From Lycocorax pyrrhopterus obiensis (lineage: Eukaryota > Chordata > Aves > Passeriformes > Paradisaeidae), in contig JACSVZ010000007.1 of NCBI GenBank assembly GCA_014706295.1, positions 62,880,441-62,944,440 of the forward strand: DNA of 64,000 bases. Reading direction: 5' to 3'. Every line of letters begins with the position of its first letter. Position 1 is the stretch's first letter. This document shows, one piece after another, positions 20,812 to 33,401 of this stretch. A program made the position numbers and the translations under genes. Under the pieces are notes generated by a model that saw only the letters and a program-made list of their open reading frames with translations, did not search any database and had not been told where the DNA came from.

Positions 20812-21917
20812 GCAGGAAAGATTTGTGGTGTTCTCCAGAATGGAAGTGTCATCCCAAGGTGGAATTCCTGATGGGCTCAGCCTCGGGCTCTTCTGTCTCG
20901 GGTCATTAATTGCTGATGGAGGTCACACCCCGCAAGGGACGAGGTGAGAAAACTACGACTCGAGGAGGAAAAATTGGAATTTATGAAAGCAAAACAGCTT
21001 CCAGATATCTCGGAGGAGCTGTCAGCATTGCCAGGAAAAACCTGGAATTGGATTGTAATGTAATAAAGGAGATCGGTTTTTAATTGAATGTCGGGGTTGT
21101 TGCCTTGACTGGGAACATCGCAGCTCTTTAATTATGTTTTGTTTAAGAGAAGAGCAAATAAAATCCATTTATTCCCTGACAGAGAAAGGGGAGCTCGTTT
21201 TTCTCAGCAGTTTGGGAAGCAACCCCCACATCTCAAGCCAATCTGGCAAAATAATGAGTTTAAAGCACATTTTTAATTAAAAATGCTGCTTTTTTTTAAT
21301 GCATCAAGGAATCCTATAAATCCTCACTGCCTGCTGTGGTTTTGGTGATTCCTAAACAATATATAGGGAGGAAAAAAGCTCATTTTGGAGTCCCTTTTTG
21401 CATAAAGCTTTAATTCCTACTGGAAATTCCCTCCCTGGCAGGGACTATCCCAGAATTATCCAAACCCAGGGTCTCTGTGCGTGCCCATCCCTCCCAACTT
21501 CAGCCACCTGACCCCACAAATAGGAAAAATATTCCTTGAGTTCTCCACATTGACCTTGCTTTGTGGATCATGGCAGCACATTCCTACAAATTCCTCGTTT
21601 TTCCCAGGTTGGCTGCTCCATCTCCTTTCCCTCTGCTTTGCTGCCTTGACCCGAATTCCAGGGTGAAATTCCGGAGCTGTCCTCAGCTGGAATAAAAGAA
21701 AAAACCTCCCATTTAAGTGCTGAATTTTCACGCCAGCCTTTCTTAAACACCCAAATCCTCTGAAATCCTTGAAAATTTTCTGTGTTGAGCAAAACATTCG
21801 ATGTCGGGATTGTTTTGATCTCCGTTGTAAAGCCGGGAATGGGAACATCAAAGATAAACTGGGAATGATCTCCCGCCTCCCTTGCATTGTTCCTCTTTGC
21901 AGAGTGATGATGTTTCT

Positions 21918-21934
21918 GAATTTTTTTTTTTTTT
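21918..21934. repeat. T homopolymer
   Basis: A run of about 17 T in TGAATTTTTT...TTTTTGCTTTTTG. No processed-gene copy ends here; nothing gene-like lies on the matching side. Confidence 0.8.
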
Positions 21935-23746
21935 TGCTTTTTGCTCCTTTTTTTCCTTGTCCTGTTTGCTCCGGGCTGGATTTTGGCATCAGAGCAAAAG
22001 GAAGGTTGGTAAAAAATTCCCTTCTCTCCATCAGGGAGAGAGCAGGGAAACGGCAAAAGCAATAATTCCTCCTTTCCATCACATTTGCTGCTTTTTCCCT
22101 GCTTTTTCCCCACTGGAAAGATGAAAAGAAGGATTAAGGAGAGCCGGTTCCTGCTTTCCTCCTTTTGCGTTGCTGACAGACTTCCCTGGAAATCCTGGAT
22201 TTCTATTTAATGGGAATTTTGAGTTTTTCCTGTGTTTTCCGCAGTCTCTGCTGTTCCCATTGACTTTGGGGCACAGCAGCCTGCAGAAAGCTCCGGAATG
22301 CTGCTGGAAACTGGGCCAGCTGGGCAAACTGGTCCCTCAGAGGTCCCTCAGAGGTTCCAGTGGGTGAATCCCACTGTGGCAGGGATATCAATTTTCTCTT
22401 CCAGAGTTGACCCTGGAATCCTGGAAGGAGGAAGTCGGTGCAGAATAATTAATCCCAATTTCAGCTCTATTTGCAGGAAAAATGCCCCAAATCCCCCCTC
22501 TCCCAACTAATTCCAGGGTTGGAGCATCCACAGGGATGTATCTTAGGTTGGATTTCTTGGAATATCAAAAGGTAGCAGATCCGAGTTAATTAAGCTTGGA
22601 GAGCGCCAGGAATTTTGTCTGCATGGAAGGAATCACAGGAATTCTGTGGCAGAGCCTCCCTCAGAGCAGCCACCATCCCAACTAAATTGGAAACCAACTG
22701 GGTTTCATTTTTTCCCTAGTTTTTCCGTCAGAACTTGTCAGAGGAAGAGCCCACGGCTGCTGTGTGTGTTGGAACGGAAGGAATTTTCATCCCAAAACTT
22801 CCACCAAGCTGGTGCTTCCCTACAACTTCCACTTCCAAGTGTTTTCCTGATAATAATCTCATTTTCCCTTCTCTCCCTGTACTTAAAACCCATTTAATCC
22901 TTACTGAATCTCAGCTGAAATCTAAAAAAAAGGAAAATCAAATTTAAGTAAATTGTTTGGACATGGAAAAAATTTCCTTGGATAATTTCAGTCTGAACTC
23001 CCTGACGGATTTGACCTCAAAATAGCTCCAGTTTCACAAAAAAGTGACTCCTTGGTAAATATTCCCCAAAAAACCCCCTGGGATTTAAATTTATTGCCTC
23101 CCTTCAATCCCAGGAATCTGCTGGATAAATCCAGGAGGAAAAAATGCCATCTATTCTGTTGAGCCCAAAGTAAACATGGAAAGAAAATCAGGATTATCCT
23201 GCATTTGTAGGGAAAAATCAAGTTCAAATTTACTCAGGTGCAGAGCAATATAATTGGGGATTTGGGAGAATCCTGGGGCCAATAGAATTTTCTGGAGATT
23301 TTTAGGAATTAGATGAAATGGGGAAAGGCCTCATTATGCTAATTATACCTAAAAAGGAGACTTTAATTAAAATTAATTGAATTTAAGAAATAGCCCATTA
23401 ATTAAAGAACACAGACTCCAGTCTATCCAATCTGTGTTCCCAATAAAATCCTGAATATTCCCATCTCTCCCAACCTGGCTCCGGAAAAGAGGGAACCCTT
23501 GGAGCATCCAAATCCTGGCTTCCCCCTTTTCCAAGCCTCTGCTGCTGGAGCGGCTCTGGATTTCTGTCCTCAGCAGTGTTTTAGTGATAAATCTCTCATT
23601 TTCCCTGGAATCACGCGTTGTTCCTGGCTCTGGAAAATGATTGTCCCCAAAAAAAAGATCAACAAAGGAAAACCAATGAGGCACAGACAGCTGATCAATG
23701 AGGAAAACTGCTGGGACAACAAGGATGGGAAAGGGCAGGAAGAGGT

Positions 23747-23815
23747 CAGGAAGGGCAGGAAAATGTTGGGAAGGGCAGGAAAATGTCGGGAAGGGCAGGA
23801 AAATTCAGGCAGGGA
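23747..23815. repeat. 20-bp tandem repeat, three to four copies
   Basis: The unit GGAAGGGCAGGAAAATGTCG repeats with small changes (AGGAAGGGCAGGAAAATGTT, GGAAGGGCAGGAAAATTCAG). A looser related unit precedes it at about 23727. Confidence 0.88.
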
Positions 23816-24013
23816 AGAGTTGGGGCTGTGCAAATTTAGGCCTGTCCCAGCAGTGGCAGAGCCCTGTGGCAGAGCTGTAGGGCCACAGGGTGACCATAAT
23901 GGGGTCCAGCGGGCAAGGAGGGTGGGAATGACCAGGAAAAATATCCATGGAATAGGGGAAGGGCAGGTGGATAAAGCAACCGCAGGGAAGGGTTTGGAGG
24001 TTTCGCCAGGATG

Positions 24014-24190
24014 ACGGAATTACGGGATGGGTCAGGCTGGAAGGGACCAGAGTGGGGTCACCTGGTGTCACCTCCCTGCTCTGGCAGGGCCGTCCCAGAA
24101 CACAGGATTGTGTCCAGAGGGCTCTGGAACATCCCCAGGGACGAGACTCCACCCCCTCTCTCTGGGAGCTGTTCAAGGGCTGGGTCCTGA
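24014..24190 (-). mobile_element. CR1 fragment, type D, antisense
   Basis: It reads GGGTCAGGCTGGAAGGGACC, AGAGTGGGGTCACCTGGTGT, ACACAGGATTGTGTCCAGAG and GAGACTCCACCCCCTCTCTC. This group's antisense start differs from the other types, and the copy pairs with 58207-58462. Confidence 0.85.
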
Positions 24191-24309
24191 AGTGCTTTGT
24201 TTCCTGGGAATCCTGGAGTTTGGAAGTGGTGACCCATGGCAGGCTGGGAGGTGACGGAGAAGTGGCCTCTGCAAACGTGGGAACCAGGCTGGGACCTCAC
24301 AGGATACCT

Positions 24310-24540
24310 GGAAGTTTAGGCTGAAGATCAGGGAAAGGTTCCACTATTCCAGAGGGTGCTGGGCACTGCCCAGGCTCCCCAGGGAATGGGCACATTCCCG
24401 AGGCTGCCAGACCTCCAGGAGTGTTTGGACAGCGCTGCCAGGGATGCCCAGGCTGGGGTTGTTGGGGTGTCTGTGCAGGGCCAGGAGCTGGGATGATCCT
24501 TGTGGATCCCCTCCAACTCAGGATATTCCATGATTCCAAG
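24310..24540 (+). mobile_element. CR1 fragment, type C
   Basis: It contains AGGGAAAGGTTCCACTATTC, CAGAGGGTGCTGGGCACTGC, GTGTTTGGACAGCGCTGCCA, GGGTGTCTGTGCAGGGCCAG and GGATCCCCTCCAACTCAGGA, then TATTCCATGATTCCA. The 3' end is intact. Confidence 0.92.
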
Positions 24541-26589
24541 TCTTGGCTCTCAATGAAACAAAGGAAAATCATCCGGACCTAAGACAGAAGGAGCTGTGGC
24601 ACAACCTCACCATGGATATTCCCGGTTCTCCAACGGGTGAGGAGCCCATTCCTGTTCCTGCAGGGAAACCCCAGCTCTGACTCAGAGTTTAGGAAACTTT
24701 CTTGGAAATCAGGACATCCCGAACTGCTGAGGCTGTCGGTGCTGTTTGAGCTGTGGTGCTTTTCCCGAGGGTGGTGATGCCTCGGAATTCTTTGCTGTTC
24801 ATTAACCAGGAGATTTCTCCCGTTTAATTCCATCATCATCATAATTGCTCTGCCCATAAGGACCAAGCTTTGCTCAATCCAATGGATTCAAAGCCCACAT
24901 AAGAATATTTTATCCCTGATGCCATAAAGATTTCCCAGTAAGAACCAGATTTTTATATCCTGGAAACATCTTTAGGAATTACCAGAAAAATGCCATTAAA
25001 ATGCCATAAAAATGCCATAAAAACACTCCTAAAATTAAAAATTGCCCTGACTCGGTTCCCCCTTCCCCCAAACATTCCAGCAGTAAACCCACGCTGATGT
25101 TTACAGGATTTCCATCCCATAAACCTCTCATTTTTCATTATTTCCCCACTCCCAGGACGTGGAGTTGTGTTTATCTATAACTCACTGCATTTTAACAAAA
25201 GGCCTGACATTTATGGCAGTGCTGATAAGAAACAAGCGCAGAGGAAACGGTTTATAAACAAATTAACGACGTTACTGCAGGGAAAATTAATTGGGAATAA
25301 AAATGGGATCTATCACAGGTCCACACTGACTGGTGCTTGGAAGCTGTGGTGCATTTTTCCATGAGTTTTTAAAAGGAAAATTAATTTAGGGCTTGATCAG
25401 CACCGAAAACAAAAATTATTCTGACACCAAAGTGACCACTGGAATTTCTTCCCTGTTCCCTTCATTCTGGCTGAATTTTTCCCCAAATAATTTTTCCTGA
25501 TATCCAACCTGAACTTCCCTGGGAGCATCTTGAGGCCCTTTCTCCTTGTCCTTTGTTGCCTGGAAGAAGAGCCCGACCCTCTGGCTGCACCCTCCTGTCT
25601 GGGAATTCTTCCCCCGAGTTTCCTTTTCCGGTTGCTACAGAGGGAGAAGGAGAAGGAAGGAGAAGGAAAGTGGGAATTGTGACATTCCCACAGAACCGAG
25701 GTTGGTTCCACGCTCTCCCAGCTGGCCGGGAATCACTCCTGCCTTAGAAATGTCCAGGATAGACCTGGAGAAATCGAAGCAGAGCTGTGCAGAGCAAAAT
25801 GGATTCAAGCTTCCAGAGAAACTTGGGAGAGTTCAGGAGGAACTGGGGCAGGGAAATCAAAATCCTGATTTTTTTGTTCATCCGTCCTGATGGACACAAG
25901 GAACGCGCTCCCATGGACATTTCTGAGTGTTCCTGGGCATTCCTGGGTGTTCCTGGGCATTCCTGAATGAACGTTTGTGGCTGGGACTTCGAGACGCGGT
26001 GCCCAGTGGATGAGCCCTTCCCTGCAGAGGGACAATTCCAAGACCCTGGGATATCCATGGGCTTTGGAAAATCCCTCATGGGCAGTGGAACACTAAAATC
26101 TCCCTGCCATTCCCTGGCCTGAAATTCCAGCTGAATTCCTGATTTTCCGATCAGCACCAGGCAGTTTTTGGGAGCCAGCTGGGTTGTCCTTAATTCCAGG
26201 TGTTTATCCATCGCATGGAGAAGTCATCAGTGCCCCATCCTACAAATTCCCTTTCTTTTTCCTGCAGGATTTGTGTGTTTGAGGATCCTTGTGGAGATCT
26301 CCATGGCGGGGCTGGAAGGGCAGCAGGATTTGCTCTGCCTGGGCTAAACAAAGACACCAGGATGGAAATTCCTGCTTGGAATATTTCCCTTTGCTCTCGT
26401 GTTGGAGTGGTTGGAGGTTTCCAGTCCGCTCGGCACTGGAGATGTTGCCTGGTTACCATTTCTGAGAGCGCGGAGAAAGAATTAAGTGACATTTTCATAT
26501 TAAATCTGGGGCTGGAGGATTGCAGGAATTCCCACTGTGCCTCAGAAATCCTCTCCTGAAAAAAGCTTGGATTCATCCCAGGAGACTTT
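24541..26589. other. Unique sequence with a candidate conserved element
   Basis: 25165-25310 is the most distinctive patch (GTGCTGATAAGAAACAAGCG, GGTTTATAAACAAATTAACG). A purine-rich GGAGAAGGAGAAGGAAGGAG stretch lies at 25639-25672. No gene is recognised. Confidence 0.45.
25926..25968. repeat. 20-bp tandem repeat of TGTTCCTGGGCATTCCTGGG
   Basis: Two full units built from the half-units GTGTTCCTGG and GCATTCCTGG. This is a local expansion of the ATTCCTGG words common throughout the window. Confidence 0.85.
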
Positions 26590-27356
26590 AAAAAATGCCC
26601 TTTAAAATTAATTTTATTTATTTTTTTAAATTTATTTATTTTAGTTTTTTAAATTTTATTTTATTTATTCAATTTATTTTAATTCTTTTCTTTTCTTTTC
26701 TTTTCTTTTCTTTTCTTTTCTTTTCTTTTCTTTTCTTTTCTTTTCTTTTCTTTTCTTTTCTTTTCTTTTCTTTTCTTTTCTTTTTTCTTTTCTTTTCTTG
26801 ATTTAACTGATTTAAGTGATTTAATTTTATTTTATCTTATTTTATTTTTGCTTTGTTATGTTTTGCTTTCTTTTCTTTTGTTTTATTTTTATTTATTTTA
26901 CTTATTTTAATCTTTTCTTTTCTTTTCTCTTCTTTTATTTAATTGATTTAACTGATTTAACAGATTTTATTTTATTTTATTTTGTTTTTGTTTTGTTTTC
27001 TTTTCTTTGTTTTATTTTATTTTTATTTATTTTACTTATTTTACTTATTTTATTTTATTTTATTTTATTTTATTTTATTTTATTTATTTAATTTTAATGT
27101 ATTCTATTTTCTTTTTCTTTTCTTTTCTTTTCTTTTCTTTTCTTTTCTTTTCTTTTCTTTTCTTTTCTTTTCTTTTCTTTTCTTTTCTTTTCTTTTCTTT
27201 TCTTTTCTTTTCCTTTTTCCTTTTCCTTTTCCTTTTCCTTTTCCTTTTCCTTTTCCTTTTTCTTTTTCTTTTTCTTTTTCTTTTTCTTTTTCTTTTTCTT
27301 TTTCTTTTTCTTTTTCTTTTTCTTTTTCTTTTTCTTTTTCTTTTCTTCTTTATTTA
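26590..27356. repeat. Pyrimidine-rich low-complexity block with several microsatellites
   Basis: In order: a TTTAAATTTATT stretch; (TTTTC)n at 26683-26799; a TTTTA/GATTTAACTGATTTAA stretch present twice at about 145-bp spacing (starts 26800 and 26945); (TTTTA)n at 27045-27105; (TTTTC)n at 27112-27211; (TTTTCC)n at 27212-27256; and (TTTTTC)n at 27257-27345. Almost all purines are on the - strand. The poly-Lys frame on the - strand and the Phe/Leu-rich frames on + are translations of this repeat, not genes. Confidence 0.96.
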
Positions 27357-28195
27357 TGCATTCCCTGCACTGCTTTTCCTGGCCAGTAAAAATTCCGAGC
27401 CAGAACATTTTGTTGGCAAATCCCATTAACCCCAAACTTTAATCCTTGCAGCTGAGGCACACAAAATTCCAGCCACCATCCCAGTTATCCCTCATTTTTT
27501 TGTCCAGCTCTGCAGAGCTCTGAACTATCCCAAACTTATCCACAGAATTCCTGATAAACTGCCCTAGGAAAGCGGCTCGGGGACGAATTTCCAGGCCAAA
27601 CCCGCTTTGGAGGTGACTCTTGACTGCTCCAAGTGTTGGAGCAGAAAAATGAGGAATTCTCCCAGCTTCCTGAGGCTGACATTTGAGGAGAAGGGAATGG
27701 ATGTTGGGAAATCTGGGAAATCTGGGATTCTGCAGGGGCTGTGTAATCAGGGAAAAGGGGAATGTCTGTGCATTGGAATTTTCCTGGGATGCTGCTTGAG
27801 TGTTGGAAGTCTCCCTGTCTTTAACAATGGGAATATTTAGTGCTGTCTGGAATCACTCCCAACTCCTCAATCCTGAGCTCTCCTGGAATTGCAGGAAGAG
27901 CCAGAACCACCCTCGGAGCGTCACCTGCTGCCCTCGCATGATGGGATGACCAAAACCTTCTCCCTGTGTTTTTTATCCAAACTTTCCTCCCTCATTCCCT
28001 GCTCCATGAAGAACCCACTGGAGCTGGGTTTTAATGACTTGCAAGTCATCAACAAAAAACCAAGAAAAGTCTGGAAATTTTTGCTCTTGGAATTATTTAA
28101 ACATAAAATTCCTTTTTTTTTGGCCTCCTTCAGGAAAAGTGTTCTGGTTTTTGGGAGGGGTTTGCTCTGGTCAGGGGGAATATCCAGGCTTTTCC

Positions 28196-28413
28196 AGGAA
28201 GGAATTCCTGGCTGGGAGGGTGGGGAGGGGCTGGAATGGAATTCCCAGAGCAGCTGTGGCTGCCCCTGGTTCCCTGGAAGTGTCCAAGGCCAGGCTGGAC
28301 ACTGGGGCTTGGAGCAGCCTGGGACAGTGGAAGGTGTCCCTGCCATGGCAGGCGTGGGATGAGACGAGCTTCAAGCTCCCTCCCAATCCAAACCATTCCA
28401 TGATTCCATGATT
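28196..28413 (+). mobile_element. CR1 fragment, type A
   Basis: It contains GGAATTCCTGGCTGGGAGGG, TGGCTGCCCCTGGTTCCCTG and GGAAGTGTCCAAGGCCAGGC, and ends CCAATCCAAACCATTCCATG with ATTCCATGATT. The 3' tip is intact. An ACTGG insertion (GACACTGGGGCTTGG) is shared with the copies at 48752, 52655 and 56193. Confidence 0.93.
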
Positions 28414-29672
28414 TTACTGCTCAAAACCAGCTCTGTTTCCTTCCCTCATCCCAAATAGATTTTCCAGCAGAATTAAAGCCATTAAAAACCTGGAGCTTTT
28501 ACGCTGAACACTAAAAAAATTCGGCTGAGGAGGCAAAATCTGCCTCGCCTCCGATAAAAACCGTTCTTGAAGACGTGATGAATGGAAACCACATCACTCC
28601 AGCTCAGCTGGAGAACAATATCTGCCAATTTATCCAAGAGTTTGGGAAATTACTCCATGAAATTCATTGGCTTTATATCTTTACATCCAGGAAATTCCCA
28701 GGGAAAATCCCGTTCCACTGCCGGGCTGCCCACGCTCGGCTCTGCTGAGCCCCATCACGAATAAAGATGATCTCGGCCGAGCCTCCAAAAAACCTGGAGA
28801 ATGCTGGGGAAAAAAATGTTCAGGTGTTTGGGGAATGTGGGAATTTTGGGCTCTTTGTGGAGGTAAAGCTGAGTCTAAAGCACAAAACTGCCTCAGTTCT
28901 TCCCCTGCAGCCCAACGTTCAGCCCAGCTCCTCCTGGGAAGTTTTCCTCTGGAATTTCTCCCAGAGCATTCCCAGGTAGGCATCTGAGATCAGATCCCAG
29001 GCTTGTCTCCTAAGCTGGATTTTTCCTAAATATTCCGTGGGAAGAGTCGATTTGTTTTCCTTTCACCCCCCTCCTCCTTCCTCCACCCTTTGGCTGTAAG
29101 AAAAAGCTGTTCCCGTTCTGCCTTTGTCTTCCAAAGCTCACGGGCTGAGCTCGGAAAATCAACAAATATTCCGACTTGTTGATTCCTGGACAAATTCCCA
29201 AGCTGACCAATCCAGGAGCAAGGATGTTTCTCAGGAAAACAGCACCTGCTGTGGCACAGCTGTTCGTGGCTCGTCAGGAGCTGCTCCGTGGTTTTTAAGG
29301 AGAATTTAGTGCCAAGAAATCCGTTTTCCAAACCTCAGCGGACCACGGGAACATCCTGAATCCCAGCTCGGATGGAATTATTCCTTCAATCCCACCCGGC
29401 AAAGGTGATGTTAATGCAGGAACGAGGAAATAAACAGGGACTGCTGGAAAAATGAGGGAGAGAATGAGGTGAAATGAAATAAACGATTCCAGGCAGCTCC
29501 ACAGCAAATCAGGAGCAGATTTGAGTTCAATAGGCAGGAAATTGGGATGTGATTCCTGCATTCCGAAGGGAGGCTGCACTCCTGATTCCCAGCGAGTTCG
29601 GATCAAAGTCACCCCCAGGTGTGACTTCTAAAACTGCAGCTTTTCATCCTTTCATCGTGGTCACAGTACCCC
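28414..29672. other. Unique non-coding sequence
   Basis: No repeat or gene is recognised. The flanks are GGAAT-rich. Confidence 0.5.
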
Positions 29673-29885
29673 GGGATCACTGAGGTTGGAAAAGATCTCC
29701 CGGACCATGGAATCCATTCCCAATCCCCACCTTGTCCCCAGCCCAGAGCACTGAGTGCCACCTCCAGGAATTCCTTGGACACCTCCAGGGATGGGCACTC
29801 CAAACCTCCCTGGGCAGCCCCTGCCAAGGCCTGAGCACCCTTTCCATGGAGAAATTCCCCCTGCTATCCGAAATTCCTCCTGTCA
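29673..29885 (-). mobile_element. CR1 fragment, type B, antisense
   Basis: It reads GGTTGGAAAAGATCTCCCGG, TTGGACACCTCCAGGGATGG, CCTCCCTGGGCAGCCCCTGC and TTTCCATGGAGAAATTCCCC. This is the antisense order of type B. The central part is diverged. Confidence 0.82.
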
Positions 29886-32800
29886 CCAGGTTAAGCAGCT
29901 CAGCGCGACTCCGCTAAATGAGTTTTTCCCTCTGAAATCCATTCCCTCAATCCCTTGATTTCTGGGAATATCCCAGCACCAGTTTTCATGCAGAGTTCCA
30001 TTTTCAGATTCTGTTTTTCACTTTGTGCCTCGGAATAGGGGGAGAACTTTTCCAGGTGGGAAGCAAGATCCATTGGTGCTACTCTGGTGGTGACTCCAGC
30101 ATTTTTCCAACCTGTGGAGCAGCCCTTTCCCAGTTCCCAGATCCCAAGGGAGAGTTTGTTTTGTCCTTAGCATGTTTCAAACCCTTTAGGGACACAGTTG
30201 GCTTTGTCTAAATGACAATTCCAATGTTTTTTCCTACTGGAACTGGCAGCAAGGCCGGCAAATCCTGCCAGCCCTGCTCTGCTTCCCAACATTCCCTCTC
30301 CTCCACAGGATCCTGAAGTTTTATCCCTCAGTTTGCTGTGTTTGGATGATTTTTAGAGGGAAACACATCCCAGTGACAGCAAAATCCAGCAGTTCCCCTG
30401 TTCTGAGCAGAGTCCTCAACACCCAGAGGGACAAATCCAACCCCAGCTCAGAAATCCACTGGATTTCAGCATTCCTGGGCAGTATTTGGGAACAAAATCC
30501 ACCCTTGGCATCCTTTTAGGGCTAATGAGGGAGGAAATTCTGGGAATAAGGGTTGCCGAGGGCTGGCTGGGTGCATCCTGCTGCAGATTCCTGAAAATAG
30601 GATGGCTGAGCTCAGCAGGATTCCCATTCCTGATTCATCCCTGCCACCAGGGGATTAGGAGTTATTTTGAGCCTCATAAATTAAAAGGATTGGAGTCGCA
30701 CCAGGTTTTGGAGTTGCTGCTCCCACGGGGTTTGCTTGATCCCAAAAAATCCTATTTCCAGTAGGGAGGGGAAGGGAGGCGTTGATCCATGTGTTCCATA
30801 ATAACAAATGTTTATGAGAAGAGCTGGTGCTGCTGGAAAAGTCATCACGTTATTCCCAAAACTTTCTGGATTTTGTGTCTCAAATTCCAGGAACTTCCTT
30901 TAGGAAGCGGCACGGGAAGGAGGGAGCGATGTCACATCAGGATTTGTGGGAATGAGCTCGCGTTTGGGAACTTCCCGACATCTTGGGATCCTGGGAGGAT
31001 CCATCTTGGACGCTCCCAGAACCTCTGCCTTGCTCCCATTCCCATAGAACAGGGAAGTGGTGGAGTCTCCATCCCTGGAATGTTCCCAAAACCTGTGGAT
31101 GTGGCACGTGAGGCCGTGGTTTAATGGTGACCCCGGCGCCGGTTGATGGTTGGAATCAATGACCTTAAAGGGCATTTCCAGCCTTAAGAATTCCATGATT
31201 TTGTGGAATTCTTTGGGTCAGCAGCCCTTAATTACAGCAGGTGACATTAATGAGGTTAATTAAGACCTGCTGCTTAAAGGCTGGGTTTTAACCCACTCAA
31301 GCTTGGCTCCTGTGGGCTGGGAAGGCCTTGGAGAAGAAGGGAAAAATCTTGGGATTTTTGCTGGCTGAGGAAGGTGAGATCCTTAATTATGGATTTCATG
31401 TTCGATTTCCTTCCTGGGCTCCTCTGGCTCTTCCTTGCTGGCCTGAGGAATCCAGGGAAAAATGCAGAGTAGGGAATAACAAATGGATTTGAGGGAGGAA
31501 TATGGAGCTGGATGCAGAACTTGGCATCTTCCTGAGGGAATTTTTGTGCTGGATCCACAGGAAAACCAGACCAAATTCCTGATATTCCCATATCCCTGAA
31601 TCCCTGACTTTGGCTGCCCATTCAGATGTGAATGTTCACCCAATTGCTTTGTGAATTCCTGTTTTTCCCAGCCACCTGAGAATTCCCTCATTTAAATCCT
31701 GGATTGAATGGATAATTCCAGACTAGAGATAATCTTGGAATATCCCATTGGCTCAACCCTCAGTGCTGGGGCCCCTTTTCGAGTCCTTAATGTGACTTCA
31801 ATGAAAAATTTTCAATTTTTTGTCATAATTGTAATTTTTTTGGTGGTAATTTTGGGTGGCCAAATTCCCTTTGCTTTCAGGCCTGTCGTGTTTTAACTCC
31901 CAGAAATCTCGGCCACTTGATTATTCCTTGATCCAAGAAATTCCTTGGGAAGTCAGGAGCCTCAGGCCATGGGGAGCAGGGAGAAATTTGGCATCACTAG
32001 GCTGGGTTTAAGGTGAAGCAGGACTGGGGTTTAATTTTGTCGTAGCGAGAAAACCACTCCAAGTAACTGTTTTTATCCATAAAATCTCCATTCCCTGGCT
32101 ATCCTGGCCAAAGGATTCCTAGAAATGCTGTGTTTTCCCTTAAATTTTCGGTTCCTGGACTATGGGACAGCATTCCCTGGATTCTGGGGCAGCTTTTTCT
32201 CGGAATTTTGGCAGTTTTTATTCAGCTGTCGATTTTTGGAGCCCACCCAAGCAGTCAAACGGCTGCTGATGCAGCCAGCACTGAACTCCAAACCCCGATC
32301 CCAATTCCCTGGATTTTTCCAGCTGCTGGAGTCACTCGGGAGGATTTTAGGGATGCAAATGCCAGCAGGGATGGGCTCTGCCCTGCTCTCCTTGAGGGAA
32401 TAGTGCAGCTGAGGGTGGGATGGTGCTGGAAAATTTCCAGAAGGAAAATCTGCCCATCCTTCCTGCTCATGAGGGATTGCTGGAATGATCCAGGAACTGC
32501 ATCCCGGGATTTTTGCCTCATGTCAATAATGGATTATGGATTTTGTATAATTAATCTCAGGGGTGTTTTGGGGTGGGTTTTAGGGTAAGACGATTACTCT
32601 CAGAAATCTGGACAAAATCCACTGGGATCCAAATTCCCAACAAATCTTGAGTTCTGTGCCAGGACCTAATCCTATATTTTGATTGGGATGGGAAACTTTG
32701 GGATACAGTGCTGGTGTTATAAATAATGCTCCGGAGGCAAAGGTTTTTTTGGGATTTAGAGCTTCCGATCAATCCAGCTTTGGAAACAGGAACTCTTCCC

Positions 32801-33058
32801 ACATTTTCTTGTTTGCTTTTCCGGTGAAATTGCACTCCTTAGATATGGATTTGATGGAAAAGTAAGGAATGGTTTTACCCCTGGAATTCCTCAGCTCCAA
32901 GGAAAGCAAAGAGGAAATGGAATGGGAATTTCTGCCTCCTGTTTTCTTCATGATGTTTTTGGTGTTTACAGTGTGGAATGACTGGAATTACACTCAGGAA
33001 TTGATTGGGATTCATTTGACTACAAGAATTGGTTTTAGTGGAATTGGAGAATTCCAGA
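29886..33058. other. Mostly unique sequence with one CR1 piece
   Basis: Apart from the CR1 copy at 31053-31200, I see only GGAAT/ATTCC-rich unique sequence. No gene, RNA or tandem array is recognised. Confidence 0.5.
31053..31200 (+). mobile_element. CR1 fragment, type B
   Basis: It contains CTGTGGATGTGGCACGTGAG, GGTTTAATGGTGACC, GGTTGGAATCAATGACCTTA and GGCATTTCCAGCCTTAAGAA, then TTCCATGATTTT. Confidence 0.87.
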
Positions 33059-33401
33059 ACAGTTTGGATGGGAAGCAACCTTAAATCGCATCCCATTCCA
33101 TGAGCAGGGACACCTCCCGCTATCCCAGGGTGCTCCAACCCCATCCAACGTGGCCTGGGACACTGCCAGGGATCCAGGGGCAGCCACAGCTTCTCCGGGA
33201 ATTCCAGCCCAGCCCCTCCCCACCCTCCCAGACAAGAATTCATTCCCAATATCCCACTCCAATCTCCCCTTTTCCACTGGGAAGCCATTCCCTGTGTCCT
33301 GTCCCTCCAGCCCTTGTCCCCAGTCCCTCTCCAGCTCTCCTGGAGCCCCTTTAGGCCCTGCAAGGGGCTCTGAGCTCTCCCTGGATCCTTCCCTTCTCCA
33401 C
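33059..33401 (-). mobile_element. CR1 fragment, type A, antisense, about 340 bp
   Basis: It starts at a diverged TTTGGATGGGAAGCAACCTT and runs through GGATCCAGGGGCAGCCACAG and CCATTCCCTGTGTCCTGTCC to GAGCTCTCCCTGGATCCTTC and CCTTCTCCA. Its 3' octamers are gone. Its 5' part closely resembles 48752-49103. Confidence 0.92.

Larger units (their letters stand above)
20812..24013. other. Unique non-coding sequence
   Basis: It contains AT-rich patches at 21045-21165 and 23325-23410, a T homopolymer (21918) and the 20-bp tandem array (23747). A 208-codon - frame at 21456-22082 has no recognisable domain. Confidence 0.5.

Noticed and set aside
21456..22082. 208-codon open frame on the - strand
   Set aside because: It lies in unique sequence but has random composition, includes a poly-Lys stretch from the T homopolymer, and no splice sites or domain support it.
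27094..27435. Poly-Lys/Arg/Glu frame on the - strand
   Set aside because: It is the translation of the TTTTC/TTTTTC microsatellite.
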